The notes: a model not told the origin generated them from the letters alone. A DNA stretch of 64,000 nucleotides from Udaeobacter sp025935755 (GCA_036278715.1 DASUKN010000050.1:28944-92943), one strand, 5' to 3'. Counted from the first letter of the stretch, positions 1 through 9,452 are shown. Made by a program: numbers and translations.

Positions 1-486
1 GGTTTCGATTTCAAGCACCAGATCGTTTTTCGCAAAGCGCTCAAGCAGTTTAGCCGAGATATCCAGATTGTCCTGTAACGACAAATTGCTGCCATCAAAC
101 ATGTGTCCCGTGAAAAGGTTGGGCTGCCCCGCAGCACGGCGTCTTTCGGTTTCCTCGACAAGCGGGATCACGAACTTGTCGAGCTTTTCCTTGAGACAGT
201 GATCGGTGTGTAGCCCCACGTAGACCGGATAGCGTTCCGCCATCCGATGCACGTGCTCGGCGATTGAGATTGCGCCAAGCGCGGAGTCTTTTATCGATGT
301 GCCGGATGCAAACGCGCCGCCGCCAGTGGAAATTTGAATGATGCCATCAGCGTTGCTTTCCGCCAGTCCACGCAACGCAGCGTTCGCTGTTGTTAGGGAT
401 GTCACGTTAATCGCCGGAAGCGCGAAGTGCCCGGCTCGGGCCCGGTCGAGGATTGCACAGTAGGTTTTAAAATCAGGAATTGGCAT
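1..486 (-). CDS. fba: Fructose-bisphosphate aldolase class II, N-terminal part
   Basis: This is the first 162 codons of a class II (zinc-dependent) fructose-bisphosphate aldolase, which interconverts fructose-1,6-bisphosphate with dihydroxyacetone phosphate and glyceraldehyde-3-phosphate in the cytosol. The N-terminus reads MPIPDFKTYC, followed by the family segment FALPAINVTS, an IIQISTGGGAF strand, and the LHTDHC motif near residue 95 that carries the catalytic Asp and a zinc-binding His. The C-terminal part lies outside the window. The ATG is 9 bp after the stop of glycogen phosphorylase on the same strand, so the two are probably co-transcribed as a glycogen-to-glycolysis unit. The FbaA-like subtype (longer, yeast/E. 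coli style) fits better than the short GatY/KbaY type, but this is a judgement from the visible half only. Confidence 0.93.
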   Translation of the reverse strand, partial: MPIPDFKTYCAILDRARAGHFALPAINVTSLTTANAALRGLAESNADGIIQISTGGGAFASGTSIKDSALGAISIAEHVHRMAERYPVYVGLHTDHCLKEKLDKFVIPLVEETERRRAAGQPNLFTGHMFDGSNLSLQDNLDISAKLLERFAKNDLVLEIET

Positions 487-495
487 AATGTTGGG

Positions 496-2949
496 TCAAA
501 CTGAGCCGGGTTTAATGTTCCAGACGCGCTCGCAATAATCGCGAATCGAACGGTCGGAAGAAAATTTTCCTGTGCGCGCCGTATTGAGGATCGACATCCG
601 CGTCCATGCCTGCGGATCGCGCCAGAGCGCGCTCACTCGCTCCTGCGCGTCGATGTAGGATTGGTAGTCGGCCAGCAGAAGAAATGGATCGTCATTGAGA
701 AGGTTCTCCACAATTGGCCGGAACAGTTCATGGTCTCCGGCATCAAGCGCGCCGCTGGCGATAAAGTCGATGACTTCTCGTAGCGTGGGATTGTGTTCAT
801 AGTAATCACGCGGTCGATAGCCGCCTGCTTTCACCTTCTCGACTTCTTCAGCAGCGAGCCCGAAGAGGAAAAAATTTTCCGCGCCGACTTCGTCGCGAAT
901 CTCGACATTCGCACCGTCGAGAGTTCCGATGGTGAGCGCGCCGTTGAGAGCGAACTTCATATTGCCCGTTCCACTCGCTTCCTTGCCCGCGGTGGAAATC
1001 TGCTCCGACAAATCGGCGGCGGGATAAATAAACTGTGCATTCGTCACATTGAAATCAGGAAAGTACATCACCTTGAGCCGGTCCCGCACGACCGAATCGG
1101 AATTCACGAGGTCGGCGATGGAGTTGATGAATTTAATGATGCGCTTTGCCATGAAATATCCCGGCGCAGCTTTGCCGCCGAAAATGAAAGTACGTGCGGG
1201 CACATCGGCCTGCGGATCGCGGCGTAACTGGAGGTGGAGCGTGATAATGTGCAGCGCCGCGAGGTGTTGCCGTTTGTATTCGTGAATCCGTTTCACCTGC
1301 ACATCGAACAATGACTCCGGCGCGATTTTTATCCCTGTGCGGTCTGCAATCAGCGCGGCGAGCCGGCGTTTGTTGGCAAGTTTCACCTCGCGCCATTGCT
1401 GCTGGAATTCTGGATCATCAGCAAATGGTTCGAGCTTCCGGAGTTGATTAAGATCCCGGAGCCAATTATCGCCGATGCGTGAGGCGATCAGTTTCGTCAG
1501 GCCGGGATTGCTGAGCCCGAGAAACCGCCGTGGCGTGACACCGTTTGTTACGTTACAGAATTTTTCCGGCCACAGCTCGGCGAAATCGCGCAGCACAGTT
1601 TGCTTCAAGAGCTCGGAATGCAGTCGAGCCACACCGTTGATCCTGTGGCTGCTGGCACATGCCAGATGCGCCATGCGTACATAACGCGGTCCGGTTTCAT
1701 CAATGATTGAGAGTCGCGCGACCCGCGCATCATCCCCGGGAAATTTTGCCCGTACTTCCTCAAGGAAACGGCGATTGATTTCGTACACGATCTCGAGATG
1801 TCGGGGCAGCAACTTGCCGAAAAGACCGACCGTCCATTTCTCCAACGCCTCGGGCAACAATGTGTGGTTCGTGTAAGCGAAAGTCTTGCGGGTTATCATC
1901 CATGCTTCGTCCCATCCGAGTCGATGGTCATCGACCAACAACCGCATTAGCTCGGCTACTGCCACAGCCGGGTGCGTGTCATTCAGCTGCACAGCCCATT
2001 TTTCGTGGAACGTCGCCGGCGTGCCGCCCAGCATCGCATGAATATTCAGCATATCCTGAAGCGAGCAGCTGGAGAAAAAGAACTGTTGTTTAAGCCGCAA
2101 TTCCTTGCCAGCCTCAACGTCGTCGTTCGGATAAAGAACTTTCGTGATATTCTCCGACAGCACCTTGTCGTGGACGGCGCGATAATAATCGCCGTGGTTG
2201 AACGCAGTGAAATCGAATGATTCGACGGCCTCGGCTTTCCATAGCCGCAGTATGTCGCAGGTATTGGCCCGATAACCGGCGATCGGTGTGTCGTACGCTA
2301 CGCCTTTGATTTCCGTTTCAGGAACCCAGACACGAAACGTTCCCTGCTGATCTCTAAGTATTTCGGTGTGTCCGCCGAATTTCACCGAATACGCGATATC
2401 GGGACGGGCAATTTCCCACGGATTTCCGAGACGCAACCATTTGTCCGTGATTTCCTCCTGCCAGCCGTCGCGAATCACCTGATCGAAAATGCCGAACTCG
2501 TATCGGACGCCGTAACCAAGGGCTGCCACTTCAACACTCGCCAGCGAATCCATGAAACACGAAGCGAGCCGTCCAAGCCCGCCGTTGCCCAAGCCGGGTT
2601 CTTCCTCCTGCGCTGCGATCTCATCGAGATCGTAGCCAAGCTCGCGCAATGCTTCGCGCGTCACTTCAGTAATCCCGAGGTTGAGCAGATTGTTGGCAAG
2701 ATGCGGTCCCGGCAAATATTCCGCCGACAAATATGCGACCCGTCGCGCATTCACTCCGCCATAAGTGTCCATTGTTTCGACGATGCGCTCGAACAGCCGA
2801 TCGCGAACAGTTAGCGCGAGCGCGAGATAAAGATCGTTCTTCGTCGCAAACCGTTCCAGCCGGCCGAGTCTGGAATGAAGATTGTCGCGGAAAGCATCCT
2901 TGATTTCGTCGGCAGTAACCTTGCCGGGAATCTTGCCGGCCGAACTCAT
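496..2949 (-). CDS. glgP: Glycogen/starch/alpha-glucan phosphorylase
   Basis: This 817-residue protein has the usual length of the glycogen phosphorylase family (GT35) and aligns throughout. Near the N-terminus are the sequences RRVAYLSAEYLPG and EEEPGLGNGGLGRLA. The pyridoxal-phosphate site EASGTGNMKFALNG, with the Schiff-base Lys, lies near residue 660. The enzyme releases glucose-1-phosphate from stored alpha-1,4-glucan. The start MSSAGKIPGK was kept because the next conserved block begins soon after it. It is followed after 9 bp by the aldolase gene on the same strand. About 395 bp separate its start from the next gene, on the opposite strand, so its promoter should lie there; I could not place it confidently. 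Confidence 0.97.
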   Translation of the reverse strand: MSSAGKIPGKVTADEIKDAFRDNLHSRLGRLERFATKNDLYLALALTVRDRLFERIVETMDTYGGVNARRVAYLSAEYLPGPHLANNLLNLGITEVTREALRELGYDLDEIAAQEEEPGLGNGGLGRLASCFMDSLASVEVAALGYGVRYEFGIFDQVIRDGWQEEITDKWLRLGNPWEIARPDIAYSVKFGGHTEILRDQQGTFRVWVPETEIKGVAYDTPIAGYRANTCDILRLWKAEAVESFDFTAFNHGDYYRAVHDKVLSENITKVLYPNDDVEAGKELRLKQQFFFSSCSLQDMLNIHAMLGGTPATFHEKWAVQLNDTHPAVAVAELMRLLVDDHRLGWDEAWMITRKTFAYTNHTLLPEALEKWTVGLFGKLLPRHLEIVYEINRRFLEEVRAKFPGDDARVARLSIIDETGPRYVRMAHLACASSHRINGVARLHSELLKQTVLRDFAELWPEKFCNVTNGVTPRRFLGLSNPGLTKLIASRIGDNWLRDLNQLRKLEPFADDPEFQQQWREVKLANKRRLAALIADRTGIKIAPESLFDVQVKRIHEYKRQHLAALHIITLHLQLRRDPQADVPARTFIFGGKAAPGYFMAKRIIKFINSIADLVNSDSVVRDRLKVMYFPDFNVTNAQFIYPAADLSEQISTAGKEASGTGNMKFALNGALTIGTLDGANVEIRDEVGAENFFLFGLAAEEVEKVKAGGYRPRDYYEHNPTLREVIDFIASGALDAGDHELFRPIVENLLNDDPFLLLADYQSYIDAQERVSALWRDPQAWTRMSILNTARTGKFSSDRSIRDYCERVWNIKPGSV

Positions 2950-3344
2950 AATGGAAGTCGCATTTACAAATCGTTTGGCGAATCTAATACACTAGCGTCA
3001 TCCGGATCGGAAATCGGACCTTGGTCTTACTTTTTTTCCCGAGTGGCTACTCCTTCTTCGTTGACTGACTGACTTGTTATAGCACGCTGGGCACATGCAG
3101 GGAACGAGCATCACGAAGAAACTCTCCGGCCTGGTCCCTCGAAACTCGCTGAATTCCCAATTCAGACGGCTTGGTTCTACTTCCTGGCATGCGCATCCAA
3201 AAAGCCAGACAGTGTGTGACAAATCTCCAAAACTCTCGACGCTGTCGGCGAGAATTGCTGTCATCAAAAATACAGACGGCGTTTGAACAATTCCGCAGAG
3301 GCTCTGCGAAATGTAAAACGGACAGGCGCGCGAGGAGGTGAGGC
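2950..3344. other. Intergenic region between glgP and the DUF1016 gene, no gene seen
   Basis: These 395 bases between divergent genes hold no convincing coding frame. Two small structures are visible. One is a triple tandem TGAC at 3062-3073. The other is a 15-base inverted repeat (CGCAGAG-G-CTCTGCG, 3294-3308), about 37 bp before the GTG start of the DUF1016 gene, which could be an operator or a weak hairpin. The copy of GAGGAGG at 3332-3338 is the ribosome binding site of the downstream gene. I see no copy of the CTAAAGTCC-type operator here. Confidence 0.6.
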
Positions 3345-3878
3345 GTGAGACGCCCGAAGAGACGCACCTTTGCGCTTCCGCCGCATGATTACGACGCGAT
3401 GCTGAATCGCGTCATAGGATTAATCGACGGAGCCCGTCGCGCTTCTGCGCGAACCGTCAACGCAATCATGACCGCGACCTATTGGCTGATCGGTCGCCAC
3501 ATTGTCGAGTTTGAACAGCAGGGTAAAAGCAGAGCGGATTACGGCGAGGAGTTGCTGGCGCGCCTTGCGGTGGATCTAACGACTCGCTGCGGACGCGGAT
3601 TTCAGGTGGACAATTTACAACGCATGCGCCTTTTCTACTTTGCATATCCGGCGTCCCAGATTTCCGCCACACTGTCGCGTAAATTCCCACCGGCTTCGAT
3701 CAATGATTTCTCGGCGCGGTTTCCTCTTTCCTGGTCAGCCTACGTGCTCGACGGATTGCCCAATAAAATTCTGGCTACGGAATATCGAACTGTTCTTCCT
3801 GACGAAAAACTTATCGCAGACGAAATCGAGAAGACGCGGCATCAATTGGAGGCGCGGCGGAAATCAATATCACTCTGA
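3345..3878 (+). CDS. DUF1016 (YhcG-type) protein with nuclease domain missing
   Basis: This 177-residue protein starts at a GTG preceded 6 bp upstream by a strong GAGGAGG site. Residues about 20-125 match the DUF1016 N-terminal domain: IMTATYWLIGRHIVEFEQ, followed by the GRGFQVDNLQRMRLFYFAY block. After RFPLSWSAYV the sequence jumps to LDGLPNKILATEYRTVLPDEK, which resembles the extreme C-terminal tail of full-length YhcG-like proteins (about 340-380 residues). The PDDEXK nuclease-like domain normally found between them is absent. The frame stays open across the join, so this looks like an in-frame deletion product rather than a frameshifted pseudogene. No partner toxin, antitoxin or mobile element is adjacent. 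Function is unknown. A DNA-binding or dominant remnant role is possible, as is simple decay. Confidence 0.75.
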   Translation: MRRPKRRTFALPPHDYDAMLNRVIGLIDGARRASARTVNAIMTATYWLIGRHIVEFEQQGKSRADYGEELLARLAVDLTTRCGRGFQVDNLQRMRLFYFAYPASQISATLSRKFPPASINDFSARFPLSWSAYVLDGLPNKILATEYRTVLPDEKLIADEIEKTRHQLEARRKSISL

Positions 3879-3961
3879 TGCTCGGCTCTGTTGCTGTAAT
3901 TGCGTTGTCGGAAGATTTCGACCGATCTCGCTTTCAAGAGTTTCATGGCCTAACAAGACCG

Positions 3962-4963
3962 CTAATTGGCCGCCGCGAAATATGTGGAGTCAGCTGTTGG
4001 GTTCCGCACGACCGGCTGATCTGTGACGATCACTGTTGTTCCCGGTTTGATCTCATCTGCGAGCTTCTGCGCAAATTCGGTGTTGAAGCGGATTCGCGAA
4101 GCGATGTCGTCCGCATCAACCGGCCGGCCTGCGCTGGTGACTCGCATCCATTTGCCTGCCTCGCGTCCAGGCGCAAGCTGACTCGGTTTGCCAGTGCTGC
4201 CTTCGAGTAATGTGAACACGTGGCTGCCGAGATCACCGCGACCACTGATCTGAACCGTCCCGCGTCCGATTGGGTTGCCATTGCGATATACATACAGCGC
4301 GTTATCGGCCGAACTTACAACAATCGTGATCGGCCCCTCCGGGCTTCGCTCGGGGCGCCAATCGTACTCATCTTTCCCGAGGCGGCGCAGCATTTCCGGT
4401 GAAAAATCTTTCGGCGCCAGGAGCAAACCTGGATTGGATGCAAAATGCGGGGTTGGTGTTTTGCCATCGCCGACGACAACGGTGCCGCCCTTCTCGGTCG
4501 CTTTGAAGAGCAACTGCGAGAAATCGTATGGCAGCCGCACGCAACCATGGCTGGCCGGATAGCCGGGCAACTGACCGGAATGCATTGCGATGCCGCTCCA
4601 AGTGAGCCGCTGCATGTACGGCATCGGCGCGTTGTTGTACGTTTTAGAACGGTGGCTCTGTTTTTTCTCGAGAATGCTAAACACACCGCCTGGCGTGGAA
4701 TGACCTTTCGAGCCGCTGCTGATGGTGGAACGGCCGATGAGAATCCCATTGCGATAGACGTGCATCGTCTGCTGCGGAATACTGACGAGCAAGACCACAG
4801 GTCCGCTCGGAGAAACTTGCGGGTTCCACCAGTATTCGCCCGGTTTCAGCGTTCCCGTGGGTTTCCCGGTTGGTGTGCCTTTGGTGTGAAACGATGGTTT
4901 CTCCATCGCCTGCGAACCGGTGAGGAGTCCAATGGAGATAGCAAGAGTTGTTAGGAATTTCAT
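3962..4963 (-). CDS. Exported L,D-transpeptidase (YkuD family) with degenerate second repeat
   Basis: I start the gene at the ATG at 4963 rather than an upstream in-frame ATG at 4996, because it gives a clean signal peptide (MKFLTTLAISIGLLTGSQA). The protein has 333 residues. The catalytic YkuD motif is complete, with IAMHSG around His128 and SHGCVRL with Cys141, so it should form 3-3 cross-links or attach proteins to peptidoglycan in the periplasm. The second half (about 205-320) again begins like a YkuD fold (PITIVVSSADNALYVYRNG, then IGRGTVQ), matching the first half (VVLLVSIPQQTMHVYRNG, then IGRSTIS). It lacks the His and SHGC motif. The second half may be a substrate-binding or structural repeat. 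The gene is convergent with the DUF1016 gene and preceded by a monocistronic-looking gap. Confidence 0.9.
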   Translation of the reverse strand: MKFLTTLAISIGLLTGSQAMEKPSFHTKGTPTGKPTGTLKPGEYWWNPQVSPSGPVVLLVSIPQQTMHVYRNGILIGRSTISSGSKGHSTPGGVFSILEKKQSHRSKTYNNAPMPYMQRLTWSGIAMHSGQLPGYPASHGCVRLPYDFSQLLFKATEKGGTVVVGDGKTPTPHFASNPGLLLAPKDFSPEMLRRLGKDEYDWRPERSPEGPITIVVSSADNALYVYRNGNPIGRGTVQISGRGDLGSHVFTLLEGSTGKPSQLAPGREAGKWMRVTSAGRPVDADDIASRIRFNTEFAQKLADEIKPGTTVIVTDQPVVRNPTADSTYFAAAN

Positions 4964-5048
4964 GATGTAATTCGAAGGCGAAGTATTACGACACAAAGGG
5001 TTGCATTCAAGACCGAGGTGCTTCGGTCAAAATGGGGGGGAGATTGCT

Positions 5049-6287
5049 TCATGTCTTCCTGCTTGCCGGGCCGGTTTCCTTCAAGAAAACCGTCAGGATC
5101 AATGCGAGGACAATTCCGTAAAGCAACGGTTGGAAACCAGCCTGGTAATGTGCCAACGCAAGACTCGTGTCGCCTTCAGGCATTTCCATGAGTCGCGCTC
5201 CGAATACCGGGCCGAGCAATGCACTGAACGTGAAATTAAGGAAGTTGACGACGCCCGTCGCGGTGCCGCCGAGCTCCGGTGGATTCGCTTCCTTTATGAC
5301 GGTGTAAGGCAGCATCGCGGCGCCCGAAGCGATTCCCATAAGGATTCCGACTGTGTGACCTCGAAGGATTTCCGGGTTGCCGAACAATACCCAGGTCACC
5401 ACAGCCAATAGCATGAGAGACCCACCGAAAATCACTGGTTTGCGCCGGCCCAGTCGATCCGAAATTAATCCCAGTAACGGACAACCGATCATCCAGCCAA
5501 GAGGAATACTCGCGGCCAATGTAACTGCCGCTTCGAATTCGCGACCGCGCGCTTCCTGGAGAAAACGCACGCCCCACGTCATTCCGAGGATTGTGGTAGG
5601 AATGAATAGCAGGCCGGAAATAAAACCGCAGAGAATAGATTGTGGATTACGAAAGACTCGGCCTAACGAACGAAGCAATGCGCTGAAAGCGCCGGATCCA
5701 ACCCACGAAGACTTCGGGGTCTCCCTGGGCAGCAGAACCAGCAGGACTCCGCTGATAATTAAGCCGAGGCATCCAGCGTAGATCCAAAATCGGTCCCAGG
5801 AAATGCCGCTCTTAACGATCGGGCCGACCAGGAATTGGCCTGCTGATCCGCCCGCCATGCCGAACATCTGGGTCGCGCCGATGAGCGATGCAGCAACAGA
5901 CGCGGGAAAATTTTTTGTGATCAGATAAACCGCGCCGATAAGCGCGAAGGCGCCTCCCGCGCCTTGCAGAAATCGTCCGATGTTAGCAAGGGTCACGTTA
6001 CCTGTGCCGAACAACAACGCGCCGATTCCAACAACAGCTGCGCCGATCGGGATAACTCGCTTCGCGCCAAAACGGTCGATCGAAGTGCCGGCGACCAGAC
6101 TGAATGGCGAATAGCCGTAGTAAAACATCCCGACGATGGCGGAAACTCCGAGCGCGTTCACTCCGAACGCACCGGTTAGTTCCGGAATCATCACGCTGGG
6201 TGCGGAGCGCAGCGCGTATTGGAAGAAGTAGTAGACGGCGACGAGCAGCCAGGCGCCGATTGCCGCGACGGGGAGCTTCGAACTCAT
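5049..6287 (-). CDS. MFS transporter at the end of the fermentation operon
   Basis: This 412-residue protein has twelve predicted membrane segments and standard major-facilitator features. The loop after helix 2 reads DRFGAKR, and the corresponding loop in the second half reads SDRLGRRKP. Its start is 16 bp after the pyruvate formate-lyase activase stop, on the same strand, making it the last gene of the operon that begins with the acetate kinase fusion. Sequence alone does not give the substrate. From context, serine, formate, acetate or a related small carboxylate is plausible. It resembles the sugar-phosphate/organic-anion branch of the superfamily more than drug exporters, but I would not assign a substrate. 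Confidence 0.88.
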   Translation of the reverse strand: MSSKLPVAAIGAWLLVAVYYFFQYALRSAPSVMIPELTGAFGVNALGVSAIVGMFYYGYSPFSLVAGTSIDRFGAKRVIPIGAAVVGIGALLFGTGNVTLANIGRFLQGAGGAFALIGAVYLITKNFPASVAASLIGATQMFGMAGGSAGQFLVGPIVKSGISWDRFWIYAGCLGLIISGVLLVLLPRETPKSSWVGSGAFSALLRSLGRVFRNPQSILCGFISGLLFIPTTILGMTWGVRFLQEARGREFEAAVTLAASIPLGWMIGCPLLGLISDRLGRRKPVIFGGSLMLLAVVTWVLFGNPEILRGHTVGILMGIASGAAMLPYTVIKEANPPELGGTATGVVNFLNFTFSALLGPVFGARLMEMPEGDTSLALAHYQAGFQPLLYGIVLALILTVFLKETGPASRKT

Positions 6288-6303
6288 GTCGCGTGAATGC
6301 TAT

Positions 6304-7146
6304 TCAAACCGCGGTCAAACCGGCAGCACGAAAACGTGAAATGGCTTCGTTCATCGTTTCGCGTGACGGCGGTTTCGCATCGCGCATTTGGTAATCCATC
6401 CCGAGCTTCTCCCACTTAAACCGGCCCATCTGATGAAATGGCAGCACGTCAACGCGCTCAACATTGCCCAAACTGGCCGCGAATTCTGCCATCCGATCCA
6501 CCTCTTCCATGTTATCTGTCCAACCCGGCACGATCACGAAGCGAATCCAGACCGGATGTTTTCGCGCCGCGAGCCGGCGCGCGAATTCATGAACCGGTTT
6601 TGTATCCATTCCGGTCAACCGCTTATGCAAGTCGGGTTCTATCGCTTTTAGTCCAAGCATCACCAGATCGATCGAGGCGAGATCATCGTTCGTGAGTCGT
6701 GCGCCCAGAAAACCATTCGTTTCGAGGGTTGTGTGAATTCCACGCTCGTGAATGGCGGGAAATAATTTTGAAAGAAATGGATACTGGAGGAGCGGCTCGC
6801 CACCACTAATCGTCAGGCCGCCTTTCATCGTTCGCAGGCCTTGCCGATACTGACTTACGACTTCGACGGCGCGCTCCAATCGGATCGGGGTGCCGTTCAC
6901 CACTTTCCACGTGTCCGGGTTGTGGCAGAAGACGCATCGAAACTGGCAACCACTTAGCCAACCGACGATACGGACACCTGGACCGTCAACGGCTGATCCA
7001 GTTGTGAACGAGTGGATGAATCCCCATTCCCCGCTTTCCATCGCTGAACGAATGTCGATCTCGTCGACTTTCTCGCTGACTCCCACGCGGAGATCGAACG
7101 GACTGCCGATGGGCGGAGCTGTCGGCGGCATCGCTTCCAGCTTCAT
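6304..7146 (-). CDS. pflA: Pyruvate formate-lyase activating enzyme (radical SAM)
   Basis: This 280-residue radical-SAM enzyme installs the glycyl radical on pyruvate formate-lyase. The [4Fe-4S] cluster motif CxxxCxxC is at Cys67, Cys71 and Cys74 in GCQFRCVFCHNPDTW. The GGE block (TISGGEPLLQ) that binds S-adenosylmethionine follows. Compared with short PflA proteins it has an N-terminal extension of about 40 residues (MKLEAMPPTAPPIGSPFDLR onward) before the core strand GFIHSFTTGSAVDGPGVR. The gene starts 8 bp after the pflB stop, the usual order and spacing for a pair that must be co-expressed. The C-terminal QMGRFKWEKLG segment is also typical. Confidence 0.96.
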   Translation of the reverse strand: MKLEAMPPTAPPIGSPFDLRVGVSEKVDEIDIRSAMESGEWGFIHSFTTGSAVDGPGVRIVGWLSGCQFRCVFCHNPDTWKVVNGTPIRLERAVEVVSQYRQGLRTMKGGLTISGGEPLLQYPFLSKLFPAIHERGIHTTLETNGFLGARLTNDDLASIDLVMLGLKAIEPDLHKRLTGMDTKPVHEFARRLAARKHPVWIRFVIVPGWTDNMEEVDRMAEFAASLGNVERVDVLPFHQMGRFKWEKLGMDYQMRDAKPPSRETMNEAISRFRAAGLTAV

Positions 7147-7154
7147 AGTGGTAG

Positions 7155-9452
7155 TTATGCCGCCCCGTGGAACGTGCGGTTGATCACATCCATTTGCTGT
7201 TCGCGAGTCAGTCTCACGAAGTTTACCGCGTAACCGGAAACGCGAATGGTAAGTGACGGGTATTTTTCGGGATGCTCCACAGCGTCGAGCAGCATGGCGC
7301 GATTAAGGACATTCACATTCATGTGGTAACCGCTCGCGCCGAAGAATGCATCCAATACACCGACGAGATTGTTGACCTGATCTTCCGATGTACGGCCCAA
7401 ACCTTCTGGGACCATCGTAGTGGTTAGGGAAATTCCGTCTTGTGCATCGCGGTAGGGAATCTTTGAAACCGACGCCGCGGAAGCCATGATGCCGTGGGAG
7501 TCGCGGCCGTGCATCGGATTGGCGCCCGGGCCGAAGGGTTCGCCTTTGCGACGTCCATCTGGAGTGTTCCCGGTGCCTTTGCCGTAAACGACGTTGGACG
7601 TGATGGTCAAAACTGATTGTGTATGCAGCGCGTTGCGGTAAGTGGGATGTTTTCGCAGTTTGTTCATGAACATGGACACAACCGTGGCTGCGAGCTGATC
7701 CACGCGATTGTCGTTGTTACCGAACATCGGAAACTCGCCTTCTCTTTGGTAATCGACAACGAGTCCCGTTTCGTCCCGGATCACTTTTACGCGGGCATAA
7801 CGAATAGCTGACAAGCTGTCTGCTACTACGGACAGACCGGCGATACCGAACGCCATTGTTCGCACAGGCGCGTAATCGTGGAGCGCCATCTCGATGCGTT
7901 CATAGGAATACTTGTCGTGCATGTAATGAATGACATTCATCGCATTCACGTACACGCCCGCCAACCAATCCATCATCGCCTCGAACTTTGCGGCGATGTC
8001 ATCGAACTCCAGATAGTCGCCTTTGACCGGATCGACCTTCGGTCCGATTTGCTTTCCGCTGAGCTCGTCGCGACCGCCGTTAATAGCGTAGAGCAGACAC
8101 TTCGCGAGATTCGCGCGCGCCCCGAAAAACTGCATCTGCTTTCCCATGAGCATTGGCGAAACGCAGCAGGCGATGGCACCATCGTCGCCCCATGCCCCAC
8201 GCATGAGGGAGTCGCTCTCAAATTGCAGCGCGCTAGTATCGATGGCGACCTTCGCCGCAAATTTGCGAAAGTTGTCCGGCAACCGCGGCGAATACCAAAT
8301 GGTAAGATTCGGTTCAGGCGCGGGTCCGAGATTGTAGAGAGTGTGCAGGAAACGGAAACTGGTCTTCGTCACCAGCGGTCGGCCATCGTCACCCATTCCT
8401 GCGATCGACTCCGTCACCCAGGTCGGGTCGCCGGCGAAAAGCTCATCGTATTCCGGCGTCCGCAGAAAACGAACGATCCGCAGTTTTATGACAAAATCGT
8501 CGATGATCTCCTGCGCCTGGGATTCAGTGAGCGTGCCCTCCTTGAGGTCGCGCTCGAAGTAAATATCCAAAAACGTCGAGACCCGGCCTAACGACATCGC
8601 TGCGCCGTTCTGTTCTTTCACCGCGCCGAGATACGCGAAGTAAAGCCATTGCACTGCTTCCTTTGCGTTCCGCGCCGGGCCTGAGATGTCGAACCCGTAG
8701 TTCTTCGCCATTTCCTGCAGCTCTTTCAGCGCGCGGATTTGTTCGCTCAACTCTTCCCGATCGCGAATGATGCTCTCCGTCGACATTTCTGCGTCGAGAG
8801 CGGCTTTTTCGCGTTCCTTTTGCTGAATCAACCGCGCTACGCCATAAAGCGGCACTCGCCGATAATCCCCGATGATGCGTCCCCGGCCGTAAGCATCCGG
8901 CAAACCGGTGAGAATATGGGAACTGCGGCAGGCGCGGATGTCTGCGGTGTAGGCATCGAACACTCCATCATTGTGCGATTTGCGATATTTGGTAAACGTG
9001 TCGATCACTGATTGAGGTGCCTCGTAGCCATAAGTCTTGAGAGAAGTCAGCACCATTCGGAAGCCGCCGTTAGGCATGATCGCGCGCTTCAACGGTGCAT
9101 CGGTCTGAAGTCCCACAATGACTTCGTTGTCCTTATCGATGTAACCTGGAGCGTGCGCAGTGATGGAGCTCGGAATCAGTGAAACGTCGAGCACACTTTT
9201 CTTGCGTTCCTCAACGAACAAGTCTTCCAGTTTCTTCCAAATGCGTTTCGTGCGTTCGGTTGCAGGTGCGAGAAAAGAATCGTCCCCTTCGTAGGGCGTG
9301 TAGTTGTTTTGAAGGAACCAACGCACGTTGATATCGCGCTGCCATAAGCCGGGTTTGAATCCGCGCCAGACTTCCTTTGTATCCGGCTCTTTTGGCGGCG
9401 CCTTTTTCTCGGCGGACTTTTTCGACGGTTTCGCTGCGACTTCTGCTCCCAT
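7155..9452 (-). CDS. pflB: Pyruvate formate-lyase (formate C-acetyltransferase)
   Basis: This 765-residue glycyl-radical enzyme splits pyruvate with coenzyme A into acetyl-CoA and formate under anoxic conditions. The two catalytic cysteines are adjacent (Cys429-Cys430 in DGAIACCVSPM), which separates true PFL from the diol-dehydratase and decarboxylase relatives. The radical glycine is Gly740 in RVSGYAVNF. An N-terminal lysine/alanine-rich stretch of about 25 residues (MGAEVAAKPSKKSAEKKAPP) precedes the conserved start of the fold and is unusual; it could be a disordered tag or an overlong start. The gene sits between sdaA (35 bp upstream) and pflA (8 bp downstream), so acetyl-CoA made here can feed the acetate kinase/phosphotransacylase fusion at the operon head. 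Confidence 0.97.
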   Translation of the reverse strand: MGAEVAAKPSKKSAEKKAPPKEPDTKEVWRGFKPGLWQRDINVRWFLQNNYTPYEGDDSFLAPATERTKRIWKKLEDLFVEERKKSVLDVSLIPSSITAHAPGYIDKDNEVIVGLQTDAPLKRAIMPNGGFRMVLTSLKTYGYEAPQSVIDTFTKYRKSHNDGVFDAYTADIRACRSSHILTGLPDAYGRGRIIGDYRRVPLYGVARLIQQKEREKAALDAEMSTESIIRDREELSEQIRALKELQEMAKNYGFDISGPARNAKEAVQWLYFAYLGAVKEQNGAAMSLGRVSTFLDIYFERDLKEGTLTESQAQEIIDDFVIKLRIVRFLRTPEYDELFAGDPTWVTESIAGMGDDGRPLVTKTSFRFLHTLYNLGPAPEPNLTIWYSPRLPDNFRKFAAKVAIDTSALQFESDSLMRGAWGDDGAIACCVSPMLMGKQMQFFGARANLAKCLLYAINGGRDELSGKQIGPKVDPVKGDYLEFDDIAAKFEAMMDWLAGVYVNAMNVIHYMHDKYSYERIEMALHDYAPVRTMAFGIAGLSVVADSLSAIRYARVKVIRDETGLVVDYQREGEFPMFGNNDNRVDQLAATVVSMFMNKLRKHPTYRNALHTQSVLTITSNVVYGKGTGNTPDGRRKGEPFGPGANPMHGRDSHGIMASAASVSKIPYRDAQDGISLTTTMVPEGLGRTSEDQVNNLVGVLDAFFGASGYHMNVNVLNRAMLLDAVEHPEKYPSLTIRVSGYAVNFVRLTREQQMDVINRTFHGAA

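Noticed and set aside
3062..3073. Tandem TGAC triplet as a promoter or repeat locus.
   Set aside because: Only three copies, no conserved spacing to a -10 box, and no sign of length variation. It is likely chance.
3345..3878. A toxin-antitoxin or defence system around the DUF1016 gene.
   Set aside because: The neighbouring genes are glycogen phosphorylase and an L,D-transpeptidase, with no partner gene. The protein lacks its nuclease part.
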